This document shows positions 45,177 through 57,317 of a stretch of 64,000 nt of DNA, piece after piece. Numbering within the stretch: position 1 is the first letter of the stretch; each line of letters begins with the position of its first letter. The notes beneath the pieces are model-generated. The model was not told where the DNA came from. It saw only the letters and a list, made by a program, of their open reading frames with translations, and did no database searches. The translations under genes were made by a program, and so were the position numbers. Source of the DNA: CAVTWY01 sp963738615 (GTDB lineage Bacteria; Pseudomonadota; Gammaproteobacteria; Burkholderiales; Burkholderiaceae_C); contig CAVTXI010000019.1 of NCBI GenBank assembly GCA_963738615.1, positions 1-64,000 of the forward strand, written 5' to 3'.

Positions 45177-47011
45177 TCAACGACAGGAATAATTCGCCGC
45201 GAGCTTCGGCGAGCCCTTTCCGTCCCACGTGGTCTTCTTCGGATACACGCAGACCGGATAACTGACGCTGCCGTCGCGCGACGCGATGACGATGTCGCCG
45301 GGGGCCTTGCCCTGCTCGACCCAATCGACCAACGCGGTGAAGAACGTGTCTTGTTCGCGCGTGGGCGTCTGGTTGGTGTTACCCGGCAGCCGCGGCAACG
45401 GCACGGTTGAGGGGTTGCCGGCGGCAGCGTAGGGGCGCCCCTGCGAGCTGTGCGCGGAACCCGGCAGCAGATACATACGCATGAAACTTTGCACCTGCGC
45501 GTGCCCGCCCATCGCGGCGGCCACCTTCTCGTGATAAGCCACGTTGCCCGACACCGGAATCGCGTCGTCGGCCAAGCCGCTGTAGACAATGACCTTGCGG
45601 CCCAGATCGCGCAGGCGCTTCAAGTCGGCGTTGTCGCTGCTCAGGCCATCAAACTGCGCGTCCTGCGCGAGGTTGCGCCGCTGTACATCGGCCAGATTCG
45701 CGAACTCGAGCTCGAGCCACTTGTTGCGCTCGCTCGTCGACGTGTTGAGGATCGGAATCCCTGAAGCGGCGGTGGCGTGCTGACGTAGCGCACGTCATGC
45801 ATCGCCAGCGCCACCTGGTCCGCACCCGCGCCGGTGATGCCGCCGACCGTGGTGCCTTTTGCGAAGCCCCACCAGAGTTGCTTCGCACCCAACGCACGGC
45901 CGGCGCGGCCGTCGTCGGACTGGCCGGCGTCCCAGCTGCCGTCAATGGTCGCGCCATACCAGATGCGATTCAGCGCGTTTGCCTCGACGAGCGACATGCA
46001 TGTGGCGGGGTCGGCGCCACGCCCAGCCTCACCGCCTGCGCCCGTCACACCAGTACATAGCAGCTGAGCGTCTTTCGCCGGGTCGTAGTTGCACGCGAAC
46101 GGGTCGAGCAGAAAGCCAAGACCGGTTTTGTCGCACACCTGCACCGCGCGCTTCGTCGCCTCGGCGACCTTCTTCGCGAACGCCGCGGCCTTGGGCTTGT
46201 CGACCGCGGTGAAACCCAGGTCCTTCTTCATCACCAGCTGCGGGTACAGCCCCACCGACCCGAAGCGAGGAATACTGATCGCCGGCTGCGCAATCATGTA
46301 GCCGTCATACAGCTCGGGATATTCCTGCGCGACTTTCAAACCCTGCCGACCGCCTTGCGAATGACCGTCGAAGTACGTGTGGCGCGCTGGCTTGCCGTAA
46401 TACACCGCGGCCAGCGCCTTGGTCTTCGTGGCCTGCTCGACCATCGCGCGCACCGAGAAGTCACGCATACCCTCCACGTTCACGCGGCCGTCGGACAAGA
46501 AGATAAACGACCCGTCCTGATAGTGCGGCTGCCCCGCGTCGGTGGTGCCCGACACGTACCCCATGTTCGCGTTCACGATCGCAGGTACTTTGCTGCCGAT
46601 CTTCACCGGGTCACGATGACCGCCGCCCACCCAACCGCCACCGCCGTAGTCGCGGATGCGCTCGTTCCACTGCGCGTGCGCGGGCAGCCACACCTCGATG
46701 CCGATGCCTTCGGAATACGACCGCGCGTCCTTGTTCTTCTCGGCCGTGAAGCCCGGGCCGACCAGCAGCTTGACCAGGCACATGTCGATCGCAGCGGTGA
46801 CGGGTGTGGGCGCGTCGACGGCCGTCAACGTTTCACCCTTCTTGATCGCGCGGACCGCGACCACGCGGGTGGCGGCGTCGGGTTTGAATGATGTGCGGAT
46901 GCTGTCGTCGCAAGCCAGTGGCGCGGTGGAGCGCGTCGAAGGTGTGCCCGCGCACGCGGCTACGACAGTCATGGCGACAACAACAAGCGTGAAAGGGAGA
47001 ACTCTCATCAA
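45177..47011 (-). CDS. Tannase/feruloyl esterase family protein, one frame break
   Basis: Exported esterase of about 610 residues when the frame is restored. A signal peptide with lipobox-like VVAACAG begins it. TYFDGHSQGGRQGLKVAQE holds the catalytic Ser, and VYSGLADDAIPV with LPGSAHSSQG provide the acid and His of the triad; GGGGWVGGGH and CNYDPAKD match family loops. The frame breaks near 45760 between DVRYVSTPP and SGIPILNTSTSERNKW. The family hydrolyses ester bonds of plant phenolics such as tannins and feruloyl esters. It lies 19 bp downstream of the DUF4197 gene. Confidence 0.85.
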
Positions 47012-47029
47012 TCGAATCTCCTCGTCAAC

Positions 47030-47731
47030 CTACTTCAGCGCCCCGAAGACCCGCCGCAGAATCGCGCTGCCGGTGCCGACGGGGTCAGCGCGGATCTTCA
47101 TTTCCTGCTCGCCGATCATCAGGAACAAGCCGTCGAGCGCCTTGCCCGTCACGTACTTCTGCACATTCGCGTCTTCGGCCTTCATCAAGCCCATCGACGA
47201 CGCGCGTGACGCGAAGCGGTTGTACTTCTCGGCCAGCTTCACGCGTTCGGTCGCGCGCGTGACGATGGGCAGGAACTTCACGCCGATGGGCTCTCGCGTC
47301 TTGCGCTCGAAGTACTGGGTCGCCGAACGCTCGCCACCTTTCAGCACGCCGACCGCGTCGTCCAGGCCCATCGACTTCACCGCGCTGACGAGCAGTGCCT
47401 TCGCTTCAGGCACCGCAGCCTCGGCGGCGCGGTTCATCGCAACGATCAACTCATCGACGCGTTTGCCCTGACCCAGGCCACGAAGCAGCTTGGCCGCGTC
47501 TTCCAGCACGCCGGGCAGCGGAATCTTCACTTTCGGGTTGCCGAGGAACCCGTCGTTGCGCCCCAGCAGCCCGACGGCGGCGACGGCGCCGCGCTCGAGC
47601 GCGGTGCGAATGCCGCTGGCCGCGTCGGCGTCGGTGAGGGAAAAGGCGTGTGCGGGCCAAGGGGCGACGGCAAGGCCGGCAACGGCGCCGAACGTGAGGT
47701 CACGGCGGCTGATCGTGGGACGAGGTGACAT
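47030..47731 (-). CDS. DUF4197 family exported protein
   Basis: Protein of 233 residues. The N-terminus ISRRDLTFGAVAGLAVAPWP with AHAF is a twin-arginine-like signal. The remainder matches DUF4197: LSLTDADAASGIRTALERG-like start, GFLGNPKVKIPLPGVLEDA, AAEAAVPEAKALLVSAVK, YFERKTREPI and the C-terminus LDGLFLMIGEQEMKIRADP. Function unknown; presumably periplasmic. It is directly upstream of the tannase-family gene on the same strand. Confidence 0.85.
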   Translation of the reverse strand: MSPRPTISRRDLTFGAVAGLAVAPWPAHAFSLTDADAASGIRTALERGAVAAVGLLGRNDGFLGNPKVKIPLPGVLEDAAKLLRGLGQGKRVDELIVAMNRAAEAAVPEAKALLVSAVKSMGLDDAVGVLKGGERSATQYFERKTREPIGVKFLPIVTRATERVKLAEKYNRFASRASSMGLMKAEDANVQKYVTGKALDGLFLMIGEQEMKIRADPVGTGSAILRRVFGALK

Positions 47732-47811
47732 GGGTGCGGTCCTTCAAAAGCGTTGCGCTGATTGTCGGCCCGCGGGTCACACCCACCTGGGCTTGTGCTC
47801 GTCGGTTCGCT

Positions 47812-49038
47812 TCAGCAGTGCGTATGCACGTTGCTTGTTCGATGCGCCGAGCGCAACACGATCGCGAATGCCGCGGCCGCCAATGCGGCGCTGCCAGCAG
47901 TGATCCATGCAAGGGCGCCTGCAGGCGACAGTGACAGTGCACCTATGAGACCCGTCGCCACCGCGGCGCAAGTCATCTGGAGAAACCCCAGCAGTGCGGA
48001 GGCAACGCCGGCGCGGTCCCCGAAGGGTTCCAACGCGATCGCTGTTCCGATCGGATTGACAAGCCCCATGCCGGCCAGGAACAGCGTCACCGCCGCCATG
48101 AAGGTCGCAGGCTCCGGCGTGCCGCCCAGCATGACAAGCCACAGCCCGCTCGCCAACGCCATGAGGATGCCGGTCATGCCGACCTTGGCGGCGCCGAAGC
48201 GCGGCGCAAGCCGCGACGCCAGCAAGCCGCTGGCGAACACGACGAAGACGGTGCCGGCAAAGAATGCGCTGAGTCCGGCGGCGGTCACGCCCATTCCGGC
48301 CATCAGGATAGACGGCGCTGCGCCGAAGAAGCCGTAGAGGCAGCCGATCACGAGGCTGACCGCAAGCGCGGGTGCGATGAAGCGCGCATCGGTCACGAGC
48401 GCGGCGTAGGCACCCACGGTCGCGAACGGATGCGCCGGGCGCCGTCGCGCCGGTGGCAGGGTTTCGCCCACGCTGACGCGGTAGTGCAGCGCCACCAGCG
48501 CCGCAGCCAGGGCCACCAGCACGAAAACACTGCGCCAGCCGAACCACGCCGCCATCAAGGTACCCAGAGCCGGAGAAAAGCCCGGTGCGGCGGCCATCGC
48601 GATCATCACCAATGCCAAAGCACGGGTCAGCTCCGCGCCGTGATACAGATCCCGCGCGATGGCGCGCGCCAGCACCGATGCCGCGCAGGCGCCGATCGCC
48701 TGGATCGCCCGCCCCGCGATCAGCATGCTCAACGAGGATGCAAGCGCACAAACGATGCTGCCGCCGATGAACACCGCCAGCCCTGCGAACACAAACGGCT
48801 GGCGGCCGAGCGCGTCGGCGTACGGTCCAACGAACAGTTGACCGACCGCGAACACGACGAAGAACACGCTGAGCGTCAGCGCCAGCTCGCGCGGATCGAC
48901 AGCCAACTCTCGCGCCATCAGCGGGAAGGCCGGCAGCATGATGTTGGTCGCCAGCACGCCAAGGGCGGCCAAACTCGCGAGCAACACCAGCCTGCCCGCA
49001 GTCAGGCGCCCATCCGGCGCCTGTGCTTCGTTGTTCAT
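47812..49038 (-). CDS. Bcr/CflA-type MFS multidrug efflux transporter
   Basis: Twelve-helix MFS protein of 408 residues in the drug:H+ antiporter-1 Bcr/CflA group. ATNIMLPAFPLMARELAV is helix 1, GQLFVGPYADALGRQPFVFA the loop 2-3 signature, and RAIQAIGACAASVLARAIARD the helix 4-5 motif C region. Its start overlaps the TetR gene stop by ATGA, so both are one transcript. The TetR neighbour suggests induction by a transported toxic compound. Confidence 0.9.
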   Translation of the reverse strand: MNNEAQAPDGRLTAGRLVLLASLAALGVLATNIMLPAFPLMARELAVDPRELALTLSVFFVVFAVGQLFVGPYADALGRQPFVFAGLAVFIGGSIVCALASSLSMLIAGRAIQAIGACAASVLARAIARDLYHGAELTRALALVMIAMAAAPGFSPALGTLMAAWFGWRSVFVLVALAAALVALHYRVSVGETLPPARRRPAHPFATVGAYAALVTDARFIAPALAVSLVIGCLYGFFGAAPSILMAGMGVTAAGLSAFFAGTVFVVFASGLLASRLAPRFGAAKVGMTGILMALASGLWLVMLGGTPEPATFMAAVTLFLAGMGLVNPIGTAIALEPFGDRAGVASALLGFLQMTCAAVATGLIGALSLSPAGALAWITAGSAALAAAAFAIVLRSAHRTSNVHTHC

Positions 49039-49601
49039 GGTCGCTTCGGCAGGATGGCCGAACGGCAGGCTTCCAGAATCTCGTCGGCCAGCAGTGAATC
49101 ATCGGGACATGCCCGCGACAAGACGATCGCGCCAACCAGATGCGCGAAGGTGCTGAGCCTCTGGGCACGGTGCTCGCGCCGTGCCCGTGATCCTTGCTCC
49201 TGGTCGTCACGCCCGAGGGCCGACAGCAGATCCTCGAGGCCGGCTTCGAACGCCGACCTGACCTGGACCGGTTGGCGTGCTGCGTCTGCGCCCAGCGCCG
49301 CGAACGTGCACCCATCGCCCGGTGCGTCGCGGTGCTCTCGGGACAGGTAGTGCCGCACGAATGCGGCTTTGTCGGCGCCCTCGCTCAGACTCGAGGACCG
49401 GGCCAGACCACAAGCCGCGGCTTCTGCCATCAGGTCGGCCTTGGACCCGAAGTGCTTGTAGAAGCCGCCGTGGGTGAATCCGGCGGCCGCCATCAGGTCG
49501 GCCACACCGATGCCGTCGAAGCCGCGCTCGCGAAAGAGCGCCGATGCCGTTTCGAGGATGTGCGCGCGGTTCGCGTGCAGTTGCGCCTTGGTGACCTTCA
49601 T
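49035..49601 (-). CDS. TetR family transcriptional regulator
   Basis: Repressor of 188 residues. The N-terminal HTH is RAHILETASALFRERGFDGI with ADLMAAAGFTHGGFYKHFGSKADL, close to NemR/AcrR-like members. DGCTFAALGADAA lies in the ligand domain. ATG 49601 gives MKVTKAQLHANRAHI. It is followed by the coupled MFS gene and divergent from the GMC-OYE fusion gene by a 144-bp gap that contains a palindrome, so it may control both. Confidence 0.92.
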   Translation of the reverse strand: MKVTKAQLHANRAHILETASALFRERGFDGIGVADLMAAAGFTHGGFYKHFGSKADLMAEAAACGLARSSSLSEGADKAAFVRHYLSREHRDAPGDGCTFAALGADAARQPVQVRSAFEAGLEDLLSALGRDDQEQGSRARREHRAQRLSTFAHLVGAIVLSRACPDDSLLADEILEACRSAILPKRP

Positions 49602-49674
49602 TGCTGGAAGCCTCTTGCTGGATGCCAGTCCGGTGACGTTGACTGTGCATTGATGATAACCAACCTCAAACCGC

Positions 49675-49684
49675 TTGACGTCAA
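49675..49684. promoter_or_regulatory. Palindrome TTGACGTCAA in the TetR / GMC-OYE gap
   Basis: Perfect 10-bp palindrome TTGACGTCAA, located 74 bp upstream of the TetR start and 62 bp upstream of the GMC-OYE start. A direct GATGAT / ATCATC pair flanks the area more loosely. Suitable as a TetR operator or as part of it, but short palindromes occur by chance. Confidence 0.3.
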
Positions 49685-49745
49685 AGATTACATCCATCAT
49701 CATTACATCCGCGGACCAATCCCACGCTTCAGTTGCGCTTTCCGA

Positions 49746-52646
<2,901 letters not shown>

Positions 52647-52758
52647 GCTCGAGCCCACATTCACCAACTGAGTCGACCGCCGCGGAATATTCCGCAATTC
52701 ACCATTCGCACCATTCACACCCTTCATCCATCAAGTCGAAAACCTGGAGTTTCATACT

Positions 52759-53715
52759 GTGCGCAATCTACTGAAAACGGCTGTCTTGGCATTCGCTCTG
52801 GCGGCAGCGCTCGCGTCATGCTCATCGGGTCCGCCCGCTGCCACGAAGGCGAGCGCACCACCGATCGATCAAAAGTCGGGGCTCAACTGGACGACCGTTC
52901 CAACACAAACCATCACGGCCGGTGGCGTGGCCTTCGCGTACCGAGAGCTCGGCAAGCACCATGGCGGCACGCCGGTCGTGCTGCTGGTCCACCTGGCCGC
53001 CGTGCTGGACAACTGGGACCCGCGGATCGTCGACGGTCTCGCGGCCAAGCATCACGTGATCGCCTTCGACAACCGAGGCATCGGTGCATCGAGCGGATCA
53101 CCGTCAAGCTCGATGGAGCAGATGGCCGACGACGCCATCACCTTCATCAAGGCCAAGGGCCTTAGACAAGTTGACCTCTTCGGCTTCTCGATGGGCGGCA
53201 TGATTGCCCAGGAAATCGTGCTGAAGGATCCGCAACTCGTACGCAAGATGATTCTTGCGGGAACAGGCCCAGCGGGCGGCGAGGGCATCAGCACCGTGGC
53301 GGGCGTGACCTACTACGACATGCTGAGGGGCTTGTTCACGGGGCAAGACCCGAAGCAGTTCCTGTTCTTCACCCGAACGCCCGGCGGTATCGAGGCTGGC
53401 AAAGCGTTCCTGGCGCGCCTGAAGGAGCGGGCGCAGAACCGTGACACGGAGATCAGCGTGAGTGCGTTGTTCGCCCAACTCGAAGCCCTGCGCGTCTGGG
53501 GTCTGAAGGCCCCGGCGGATCTGTCGGTTGTCAAGCATCCCGTGCTCGTTGCCAACGGGGATGCCGACCGCATGGTGCCGACGACGAATACACACGACCT
53601 GGCGCGGCGCCTGCCCAACAGCTCGCTGATCATCTACCCCGACTCCGGCCATGGCGCCGTCTTTCAGTTCCATGCCGACTTCGTTCCTAAGGCACTTGCT
53701 TTCCTGGCGCGATAG
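52759..53715 (+). CDS. Exported alpha/beta hydrolase (putative lipoprotein)
   Basis: Alpha/beta hydrolase of 318 residues from GTG 52759. A signal peptide with lipobox ALASC (Cys21) and a Ser/Ala/Pro-rich linker indicate membrane anchoring. The nucleophile is in LFGFSMGGMIAQE, with FDNRGIGASSG, the acid in ANGDADRMVP and His in DSGHGAVFQF. It lacks the usual HG(G/F) oxyanion motif; LVHLAAVLDNW stands there. It follows the fusion gene by 112 bp. Confidence 0.82.
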   Translation: MRNLLKTAVLAFALAAALASCSSGPPAATKASAPPIDQKSGLNWTTVPTQTITAGGVAFAYRELGKHHGGTPVVLLVHLAAVLDNWDPRIVDGLAAKHHVIAFDNRGIGASSGSPSSSMEQMADDAITFIKAKGLRQVDLFGFSMGGMIAQEIVLKDPQLVRKMILAGTGPAGGEGISTVAGVTYYDMLRGLFTGQDPKQFLFFTRTPGGIEAGKAFLARLKERAQNRDTEISVSALFAQLEALRVWGLKAPADLSVVKHPVLVANGDADRMVPTTNTHDLARRLPNSSLIIYPDSGHGAVFQFHADFVPKALAFLAR

Positions 53716-53738
53716 ACGCACCGAAGGTAGACCACGTC

Positions 53739-54584
53739 ATGACCGACACCCACCTCACCGCTTCGACCCGCTTCGTTGAAATCAACGGCGACAGATTTGC
53801 CTATCGCCGCTGGGGCAACAGCACGACCGACCAACCGCCACTGTTTCTTCTTCAACACTTTCGCGGCGGCATGGACCATTGGGACCCGCTCATGACGGAC
53901 GGCCTGGCTGCCGGGCGCGAGGTGATCCTGTACAACGGCCGCGGTGTCGCGTCCTCGTCCGGCAAGCCGCGCACACGCATCGAACACATGGCTGACGATG
54001 CGGCAGCGGTGATCCGTGCGCTGGGTCTGCGCAGGGTCGATGTCCTGGGGTTCTCGCTCGGCGGCTATCAGGCGCAGGACCTGACGCGGCGTCACCCTGA
54101 CCTGGTCCGCAAGCTGATGCTGCTGGGCACCGGGCCGCGCGGTGGCAACCCTGATTCGGACCCGGGCGTACTGGAAAGGGCACCCCGGCCGGTTCCTACG
54201 GTGGACGACTTCCTGTTTCTGTTCTTCGGCCGATCCGAAGCTGCTCAGCAGGCCGGGCGCGACTTCTGGAAACGCCGTCACCAGCGGGTGGACCAGGACC
54301 CGCCGAGTTCACCTGAAGTGATTCAGGCGCAGATCGAGTCGAACATGTACTACCTGCCGAAGCTGGACTCGAAGGATCCGTTCGCTCATCTTCGCGAGAT
54401 CAATCAACCGACGTTCATCCTGAACGGCGTGAACGACGTGATGATTCCGACCATCAACTCCTGGTCCATGGGGCAGAACATTCCGAATGCGCAACTGTTC
54501 GTCTACCCCGACGCCGGCCACGCAGCGCAGTTTCAATACCCCGAGCGGTTCTTGAAGCACGCGATCCAGTTTCTCAGCGAGTGA
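53739..54584 (+). CDS. Alpha/beta hydrolase
   Basis: Cytoplasmic alpha/beta hydrolase of 281 residues, paralogous in style to the preceding exported one. LFLLQHFRGGMDHWDPL is the oxyanion region, YNGRGVASSSGKPRTRI follows, LGFSLGGYQAQDL holds the Ser, NGVNDVMIPTINS the Asp and DAGHAAQFQYP the His. It starts 23 bp after the previous gene, and its stop (TGATG) overlaps the SCP2-like start. A role in cleaving a C-C or ester bond in the same pathway is inference. Confidence 0.85.
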   Translation: MTDTHLTASTRFVEINGDRFAYRRWGNSTTDQPPLFLLQHFRGGMDHWDPLMTDGLAAGREVILYNGRGVASSSGKPRTRIEHMADDAAAVIRALGLRRVDVLGFSLGGYQAQDLTRRHPDLVRKLMLLGTGPRGGNPDSDPGVLERAPRPVPTVDDFLFLFFGRSEAAQQAGRDFWKRRHQRVDQDPPSSPEVIQAQIESNMYYLPKLDSKDPFAHLREINQPTFILNGVNDVMIPTINSWSMGQNIPNAQLFVYPDAGHAAQFQYPERFLKHAIQFLSE

Positions 54585-54958
54585 TGATCATGTTGAAGTT
54601 CAAATTCCTGCTCTGGATGATGCCCAAGCTGCTGCAAAGAGCCATCAACACCAAGCCCGCCTGCGCGCGCTACGTGGCCGGGAAGACCCTGGAGTTTCAG
54701 ATTCAGACGGCTGACAAGGTGGGGCGCTACTTCCGCATCCAGGACGGCAAAGTGAAGTCCTTTGCCGGCTTGACCAAGACGCCAAAGTTCACGCTGACCT
54801 TCAGGAATGCGAACAGGGGCTTCAAGATCTTGTCGGCCAAGGACGGCAAGGAAGCCTTCCTTGCCGCCCTGCATGACGAAGACCTGGTTATCAGCGGCGA
54901 TTTTGTCGAGGTGCTGTGGTTTCAGGGATTCACGGAGTATTTGCAGCCCGACAAGTAG
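54584..54958 (+). CDS. SCP2 sterol-binding-domain-like protein
   Basis: Small protein of 124 residues, MIMLKFKFLLWMMPKLLQRA onward. The segment KTLEFQIQTADKVGRYFRIQDGK to KFTLTFRNANRGFKILSAKDG, ending SGDFVEVLWFQGFTEYL, resembles the SCP2/sterol-binding fold, which holds hydrophobic substrates. The start ATG 54584 overlaps the upstream stop by one base (GTG at 54581 is also possible). A lipid or sterol-like substrate for the operon would fit but is not proved. Confidence 0.7.
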   Translation: MIMLKFKFLLWMMPKLLQRAINTKPACARYVAGKTLEFQIQTADKVGRYFRIQDGKVKSFAGLTKTPKFTLTFRNANRGFKILSAKDGKEAFLAALHDEDLVISGDFVEVLWFQGFTEYLQPDK

Positions 54959-54978
54959 GCTCACTCTCTGGAGGTTCC

Positions 54979-55683
54979 ATGAAGATCGAAAACGCTGTCG
55001 CGCTTGTCACGGGCGCCAATCGAGGCATTGGCCTGGCATTCGCGCGCGAGCTGCTTGCGCGCGGTGCCCGCAAGGTTTACGCCGCCGCGCGTGATCCCTC
55101 GGCCGTCACCCAGCCCGGCGTACATGCCCTGCGGCTTGACGTCAACAAGCCCGACGAGGTGGCGGCTGCCGCAGCGCTGGCGTCGGATGTGACGCTGGTG
55201 ATCAACAACGCCGGCATTGCGCATGCGGGAGGTTTTCTCGCGGCCGACAGCGAAGACGTCGCGCGGCGCCTCTTCGAGACCAACTTCTTCGCGATGCTGC
55301 GCATGTGCAAGTCGTTCGCACCGATTCTCGGGCGCAACGGCGGCGGCGCATTGCTCAATGTCCTGTCGGTCGCCTCGTGGGTAAACGGCGGCGAGTTGGC
55401 CGCCTACTCGGCAAGCAAGTCGGCCGCCTGGTCGCTCACCAACGCCCTGCGCAGCGAGCTGGCGGCGCAAAAGACGCAGGTGCTGGCGCTGCACATGGCC
55501 TACGTCGACACCGATCTCACGCGCGGATTCGATGTCCCGAAGTCGAGCCCGCAGGACATCGTCCGGCGTGCGCTGGACGGGCTCGAGTCAGGCGCGCACG
55601 AGGTGCTGGCCGATGAACGTACGCAGCAGATCAAGCGCGGCATGACGGCGGCAACGCCCAGCTACCTGCCCCAAATGCCTTGA
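54979..55683 (+). CDS. Short-chain dehydrogenase/reductase
   Basis: Classical SDR of 234 residues. The cofactor motif is TGANRGIG (11-18), LVINNAGIAHAGG the NNAG motif, the catalytic tetrad has NVLSVASWVNG and YSASKSA. ATG 54979 is preceded by GGAGG. The substrate is unknown. It lies 20 bp after the SCP2-like gene and 6 bp before the mandelate-racemase-like gene. Confidence 0.93.
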   Translation: MKIENAVALVTGANRGIGLAFARELLARGARKVYAAARDPSAVTQPGVHALRLDVNKPDEVAAAAALASDVTLVINNAGIAHAGGFLAADSEDVARRLFETNFFAMLRMCKSFAPILGRNGGGALLNVLSVASWVNGGELAAYSASKSAAWSLTNALRSELAAQKTQVLALHMAYVDTDLTRGFDVPKSSPQDIVRRALDGLESGAHEVLADERTQQIKRGMTAATPSYLPQMP

Positions 55684-55689
55684 ACCGGG

Positions 55690-56826
55690 ATGCACACGGA
55701 TTTCCCCTCTTTGGAGCCTTCCATGGATCTGCACAAACAACTGACGTTTCGGTCGATCAACGTCAGACCCGTGCTGGTGCCGCTTGCTCGTCCTGTCGTG
55801 TCGAGGGTCGGCCACTTCGATCTCTGGCCACTCATCCTCATCGACCTGCAGACCGAGGAAGGCATCGTGGGCAGGAGTTACCTCGAGCCTTACCTGAAGG
55901 ACGCGGCACGCTACATCGTCCCGGCCGTGCACGACCTGGCCCGGCAGCGCGTGGGCAAGCCGATCCGACCGCTCGACGACTTCCAGAGTGCGCGCAAGTC
56001 GCTCAACTTGGTTGGCTACGAGGGGCTGACGATGATTGCCATCGCGGGCCTCGACATGGCAGCGTGGGACGCCCTGGCCCAGGCTGCGGGGTTGCCCCTG
56101 GCCGAGTTCCTGGGAGGCAGCATCGGGCCCGTGCAGGCCTACAACAGCAATGGCCTTTGGTTGACGGACGTGGCGGGTCTGGCGCGCGAGGCGACCCAGC
56201 TCGTCGCCGAAGGTGCCTTCACCGCGCTGAAGCTGCGCCTGGGCCGCGAAGCACTGCACGATGACCTGCAGGCCATCCGCAGCGTGCGTGAAGCCGTCGG
56301 CCATGACGTGAAGCTGATGGTCGACTTCAACCAGGGCCTCTCGCTCGGCGATGCGCTGCACCGCTGTCACGCGCTGGATGACGAAGGCCTGTTTTGGTTC
56401 GAAGAGCCCATCACCTACAACAACCTGCAGGGCTACGCGCAGTTGGCGCGTGAACTGAAGACGCCGGTGCAACTGGGCGAGAACTTCTACGGGCCTCGCG
56501 AGCTGGCCCGCGCGTTGGAGATGAAGGCCGGCGACTACGTCATGCCGGACTTGATGCGCATCGGTGGCGTGTCGGGCTGGCTGCGGTCGGTGCCGATCGC
56601 CGCGGCGCTTGGGGTCGAGGTGTCGACGCACCTTTACCCCGAGGTGTCGGCGCACTTGATGCGCGTGACGGAGACCGCGCATTGGCTCGAGTGGCAGGAC
56701 TGGGCGAACCCGATCCTCGAAGAGCCGTTCCGCGTCGAGAACGGCCGGATCATCGTCCCGGATCGCCCTGGGTGCGGTATCGCGTGGGATGAAAAGGCGA
56801 TCTCGAAGTACAGCTACGGGATTTGA
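55690..56826 (+). CDS. Mandelate racemase/enolase superfamily protein
   Basis: Enolase-superfamily protein of 378 residues very like mandelate racemase. Metal ligands are in VDFNQGL (Asp), FEEPI (Glu) and GENFYGP (Glu); the Asp-His dyad is MPDLMRIGGVSGW and STHLYPEVSAHLM; and TAHWLEWQDW has the final Glu. At the K-x-K pair of mandelate racemase the sequence is ALKLRLG, so the second Lys (Lys166) is Arg. It could be a racemase or a dehydratase; that depends on the Arg. Start ATG 55690; ATG 55723 is also in frame and aligns with the family start. Confidence 0.88.
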   Translation: MHTDFPSLEPSMDLHKQLTFRSINVRPVLVPLARPVVSRVGHFDLWPLILIDLQTEEGIVGRSYLEPYLKDAARYIVPAVHDLARQRVGKPIRPLDDFQSARKSLNLVGYEGLTMIAIAGLDMAAWDALAQAAGLPLAEFLGGSIGPVQAYNSNGLWLTDVAGLAREATQLVAEGAFTALKLRLGREALHDDLQAIRSVREAVGHDVKLMVDFNQGLSLGDALHRCHALDDEGLFWFEEPITYNNLQGYAQLARELKTPVQLGENFYGPRELARALEMKAGDYVMPDLMRIGGVSGWLRSVPIAAALGVEVSTHLYPEVSAHLMRVTETAHWLEWQDWANPILEEPFRVENGRIIVPDRPGCGIAWDEKAISKYSYGI

Positions 56827-56850
56827 GGCTGCGTCCGTCGAGGGTTAACT

Positions 56851-57310
56851 CCTGAGCCCTGGCCGACGATGGCGCGCTACTACGCGCAGCGTGCAGGTGC
56901 AGTTTCGCGACGCGGCGGTGCGCGCGATGGACGCGGGGTTTGACGGCGTGGAGGTGCACGGGGCGAATGGGTATCTGGTGGAGCAGTTTCTGCGCGACAG
57001 CCTCAATACCCGCAGCCGCGCGACAGCCGGCGCGCGCGACCATTTCCTTTCGACTACGACGCGCTGCGCCGCATCTACAAGGCAGCCCATCCCCGCGGTC
57101 GGCTGGATCGTCAACAACGGCTACACGCGGGCGATGGCGCTGCAAGCCGTTGCCGAGGATCGCGCGGATGCGGTGTCGTTCGGGCGGCCGTTCATCGCCA
57201 ACCCCGACCTGTCGCGCCGCCTCGAAGTGGACGCACCGTTGAACGAGCCCGACCGGGCGACGTTTTATGGCGGCGGTGAAAAGGGGTATGTCGACTACCC
57301 AGCGATCTGA
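56851..57310 (+). pseudogene. Remnant of an N-ethylmaleimide-reductase-like Old Yellow Enzyme gene
   Basis: Scattered parts of a NemA-like OYE. PTMARYYAQRAGA near 56869 is N-terminal sequence joined directly to FRDAAVRAMDAGFDGVEVHG, which is normally more than 100 residues later; then FDYDALRRIYKAAHP appears in a different frame, and WIVNNGYTRAMALQAV, VSFGRPFIANPDLSRRL and TFYGGGEKGYVDYP complete the C-terminus. Both missing internal stretches and frame changes show true decay, unlike the single-base breaks elsewhere. Confidence 0.8.
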
Positions 57311-57317
57311 CGGGTGT

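Noticed and set aside
47777..49315. 512-residue minus frame across the MFS and TetR genes
   Set aside because: It is out of frame with both recognised genes and has low-complexity Arg/Gly sequence.
49194..49745. Long upstream extension of the GMC-OYE frame
   Set aside because: It runs antisense through the TetR gene; the FAD motif begins 16 residues after ATG 49746, the normal distance.
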